NCBI GenBank assembly: GCA_018105865.1
Contig: CM030861.1
Span: 3,823,984 to 3,887,983 of the forward strand
DNA length: 64,000 nt
Direction of reading: 5' to 3'
From: Metaphire vulgaris
Lineage: Eukaryota; Annelida; Clitellata; Crassiclitellata; Megascolecidae
Shown here: in pieces, positions 62,460 to 64,000 of the stretch
Position numbering within the stretch: position 1 is the stretch's first letter
Layout: every line of letters begins with the position of its first letter
Made by a program: the position numbers and the translations under genes
The notes under the pieces: model-generated
Database searches by the model: none
Told to the model about the DNA's origin: nothing
Seen by the model: the letters and a program-made list of their open reading frames with translations, nothing else

Positions 62460-63880
62460 TATTTCTAGACAATTTCTCCAGCACAGTAAACAAGGCTAAG
62501 GCCTACGACAAAAGCGCTTTGACATAATTCTATCAATAAAATCCGATATTAAATAAGTGTGTTTTTAAGTTCCTAAGAAAGGATTCCGCAGAGACAGCTT
62601 CAGACACAACGTCAGGTAACGAATTCCAAAGTAACGGATTCCCTTAGGAGAATGACCTTTCTCCAAACTTGGAGGTCTTTGACGGAGGAGGGACAAGCAG
62701 CAGGACTCGACAACTCGACCGAAGCTTCGTTCTCGACTCATTTGACGTCGTTCGCTGCACCAGTGCACTCAGGTATTCTGGGCAGTGTGGGTCATAAAGG
62801 GCTCGGAAAGTGAGCCAACAACGCTTGAAAACAATACGCTGTTGAACGCGTAACCAGTGGAGGCGGTGTCTCAGCAGTAGCGTGATGTGGTCATTCCAGC
62901 GACAACCGAAGACCACTCGTGCAGCCAGATTCAGTACGGACTGAAGTCGATTTAGCTTGTTTTCCGGTAGGCCTAGCAGGACACTGTTACAGTAGTCCAT
63001 TCTTGACAAGACGAAGGTCCGTACAAGCTGAACGGCCGCACTCACCGTTAGGTAGCGCCGAACCAGCTTGACCCTCCGTATCTGGTAATGACAGCATCGG
63101 ATAACGTTGTTGGTGTGTGCATCAAACGATAGCGTTTCGTCCAAAAGCACACCTAAGAGACGCACACTCGCCACAGGAACAATAGTGGCATCACCCACAG
63201 TGAAAGGGACTCGACTCAACAACTTCCTTCTTCCTGGAGTGCTGATCCAGAAGAATTCCGTCTTGTCCGGATTCAATGCCAGACGATTTTCTTCTGTCCA
63301 TCTGATGATTGCAGATATGCAATTCGTGAAGGACATCCGAAGTCGCTCTGTATCCGACGGCATGCATGAGGAATAAATTTGCCCATCGTCAGCATAGGAG
63401 TGCGATGACAAGCCAAAAGCTTTGACGATTGAGCTAATGTCCGCAACGTATAAGATGAAAAGTAAGGGACCCAGGACTGATCCTTGCGGAACTCAATGGT
63501 GGACTTGGCTCTTCTGGGACATTAGACCATTACACCATACAGCTTGTGTTCTTCCGATGAAGTAGCTCCTCATCCACTGAAGTGACTGGCCTGCCAATCC
63601 ATACGATGTTTCAAGCCGACGGATGAGAATCTGATGATCGACTGTGTCAAAAGCAGCCGAAAGATCGAGCAGGCAGAGAAGTGCAACTCGCCCATTTGCA
63701 GTCGCATCCACCAGGTCACTGAATATTTTCAGAATGGCTGTTTCAGTGGAGTGTCCACGACGATAGGCTGATTGTTGTTGCGGCATCAGTCCATTCACAC
63801 TCAGAAAACTGACCATCCGCTTGTTGACAATCCTCTCTAGTAGCTTGGCTAGAAATGGGAGGTTGGAGACCGGTCTATAA
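62460..63880 (-). pseudogene. Alpha-family CR1-like RT to 3' end, antisense
   Basis: Minus strand from 63880: NYRPVSNLPFLAKLLERIVN, QSAYRRGHSTETAILKIFSD, LLDLSAAFDTVDHQILIRRL, a TGA at the start of the VPQGSVLGPLLFILYVADIS motif, SHSYADDGQIYSSCMPSDTE (catalytic YADD intact), ENRLALNPDKTEFFWISTPG, VRLLGVLLDETLSFDAHTNN, TFVLSRMDYCNSVLLGLPEN, HRLHWLRVQQRIVFKRCWLT, then a shift near 62645 and a GNPLLWNSLPDVV-type end. Only two or three lesions. The upstream half is cut off by copy C of the CACTGGTCAACAA transposon. Confidence 0.92.
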
Positions 63881-64000
63881 CACTGGTCAACAAATTTTAT
63901 GCAAGTTTTTGTTTCCTCTACAAATTTTGGTGAAACTAATAGATTTTGACTTGCTGAACACAAATATGTAATTAGAATTTCTGTATCACGTAAGGTTTTT
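63881..64000 (-). mobile_element. CACTGGTCAACAA transposon, copy C (cut by window end)
   Basis: CACTGGTCAACAAATTTTAT at 63881 and the following 120 bp are almost the same as the left end of copy A (27980-28100). Preceded by TAA, consistent with a TWA target. Inserted into the alpha CR1 element exactly before its RT NYRPVSN codons. The coding part lies outside the window. Confidence 0.92.

Noticed and set aside
61862..62527. Three overlapping forward frames of 175-221 codons rich in Ile, Leu and Tyr
   Set aside because: Translation of a five-base ATATT microsatellite that has no stop in any forward frame.

Overview
The window looks like nuclear DNA of an invertebrate animal. It is AT-rich and full of microsatellites, with non-LTR retrotransposons of several lineages, one Ty3/gypsy-type LTR element, hAT-type miniature elements (MITEs), Helitron, MULE and hAT transposase remnants, and two extended copies plus one cut-off end of a DNA transposon I cannot place in a superfamily. 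I see no bacterial gene layout, no operons and no tRNA or rRNA genes. I cannot name the species. The only convincing host gene is a two-exon piece of a receptor with an extracellular ANF-receptor (guanylate-cyclase/natriuretic-peptide type) ligand-binding domain, on the minus strand at 207-2931. Its intron is phase-matched and carries two hAT MITEs.

Layout. 0.2-2.9 kb: receptor exons. 4-8.5 kb: remnants of non-LTR and unknown mobile genes, plus a long-inverted-repeat element built of AATTGATCGC subrepeats (7026-7611). 10.7-17.5 kb: a minus-strand CR1-like retrotransposon split by a 3.73-kb foldback element (12085-15813) whose 1.38-kb arms are tandem ~169-bp units each carrying a TGACGTCA-type palindrome. 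18.2-23.5 kb: a plus-strand RTE-like retrotransposon broken by a hAT MITE and a CR1 tail, then a hAT-type element loaded with nested retrotransposons. 25.5-27.4 kb: Helitron fragment, purine-rich minisatellite. 28.0-33.7 kb: two oppositely oriented copies (A and B) of a transposon with CACTGGTCAACAA ends and a 3-bp TWA target duplication. Copy A has an open reading frame from which 612 bp, including two presumed catalytic aspartates, is missing in frame. 36.3-41.1 kb: a decayed LTR retrotransposon with ~210-bp LTRs. 41-52 kb: nested hAT MITEs, several with perfect 8-bp target duplications, and a decayed hAT transposase gene. 52.2-64 kb: a nest of at least six retrotransposon insertions including one nearly complete CR1-like copy (55428-59222), ending in a third copy (C) of the CACTGGTCAACAA transposon cut by the window edge.

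For reference the non-LTR copies are grouped by similarity visible to the eye: alpha (CR1-like, tail in AAT or AACCT repeats), beta (CR1-like at 10.7-17.5 kb), gamma (CR1/L2-like, motif LDYCNSLYYNLPK), delta (Jockey-like, motif LVRPHLEYCVQAW) and epsilon (RTE-like, motif YLGS / LLYGSETW). These labels are mine, not database names. Most reading frames in the window are repeat translations or decayed mobile-element pieces. Nearly all structure here is insertion history, and the nested junctions let much of that order be read directly.
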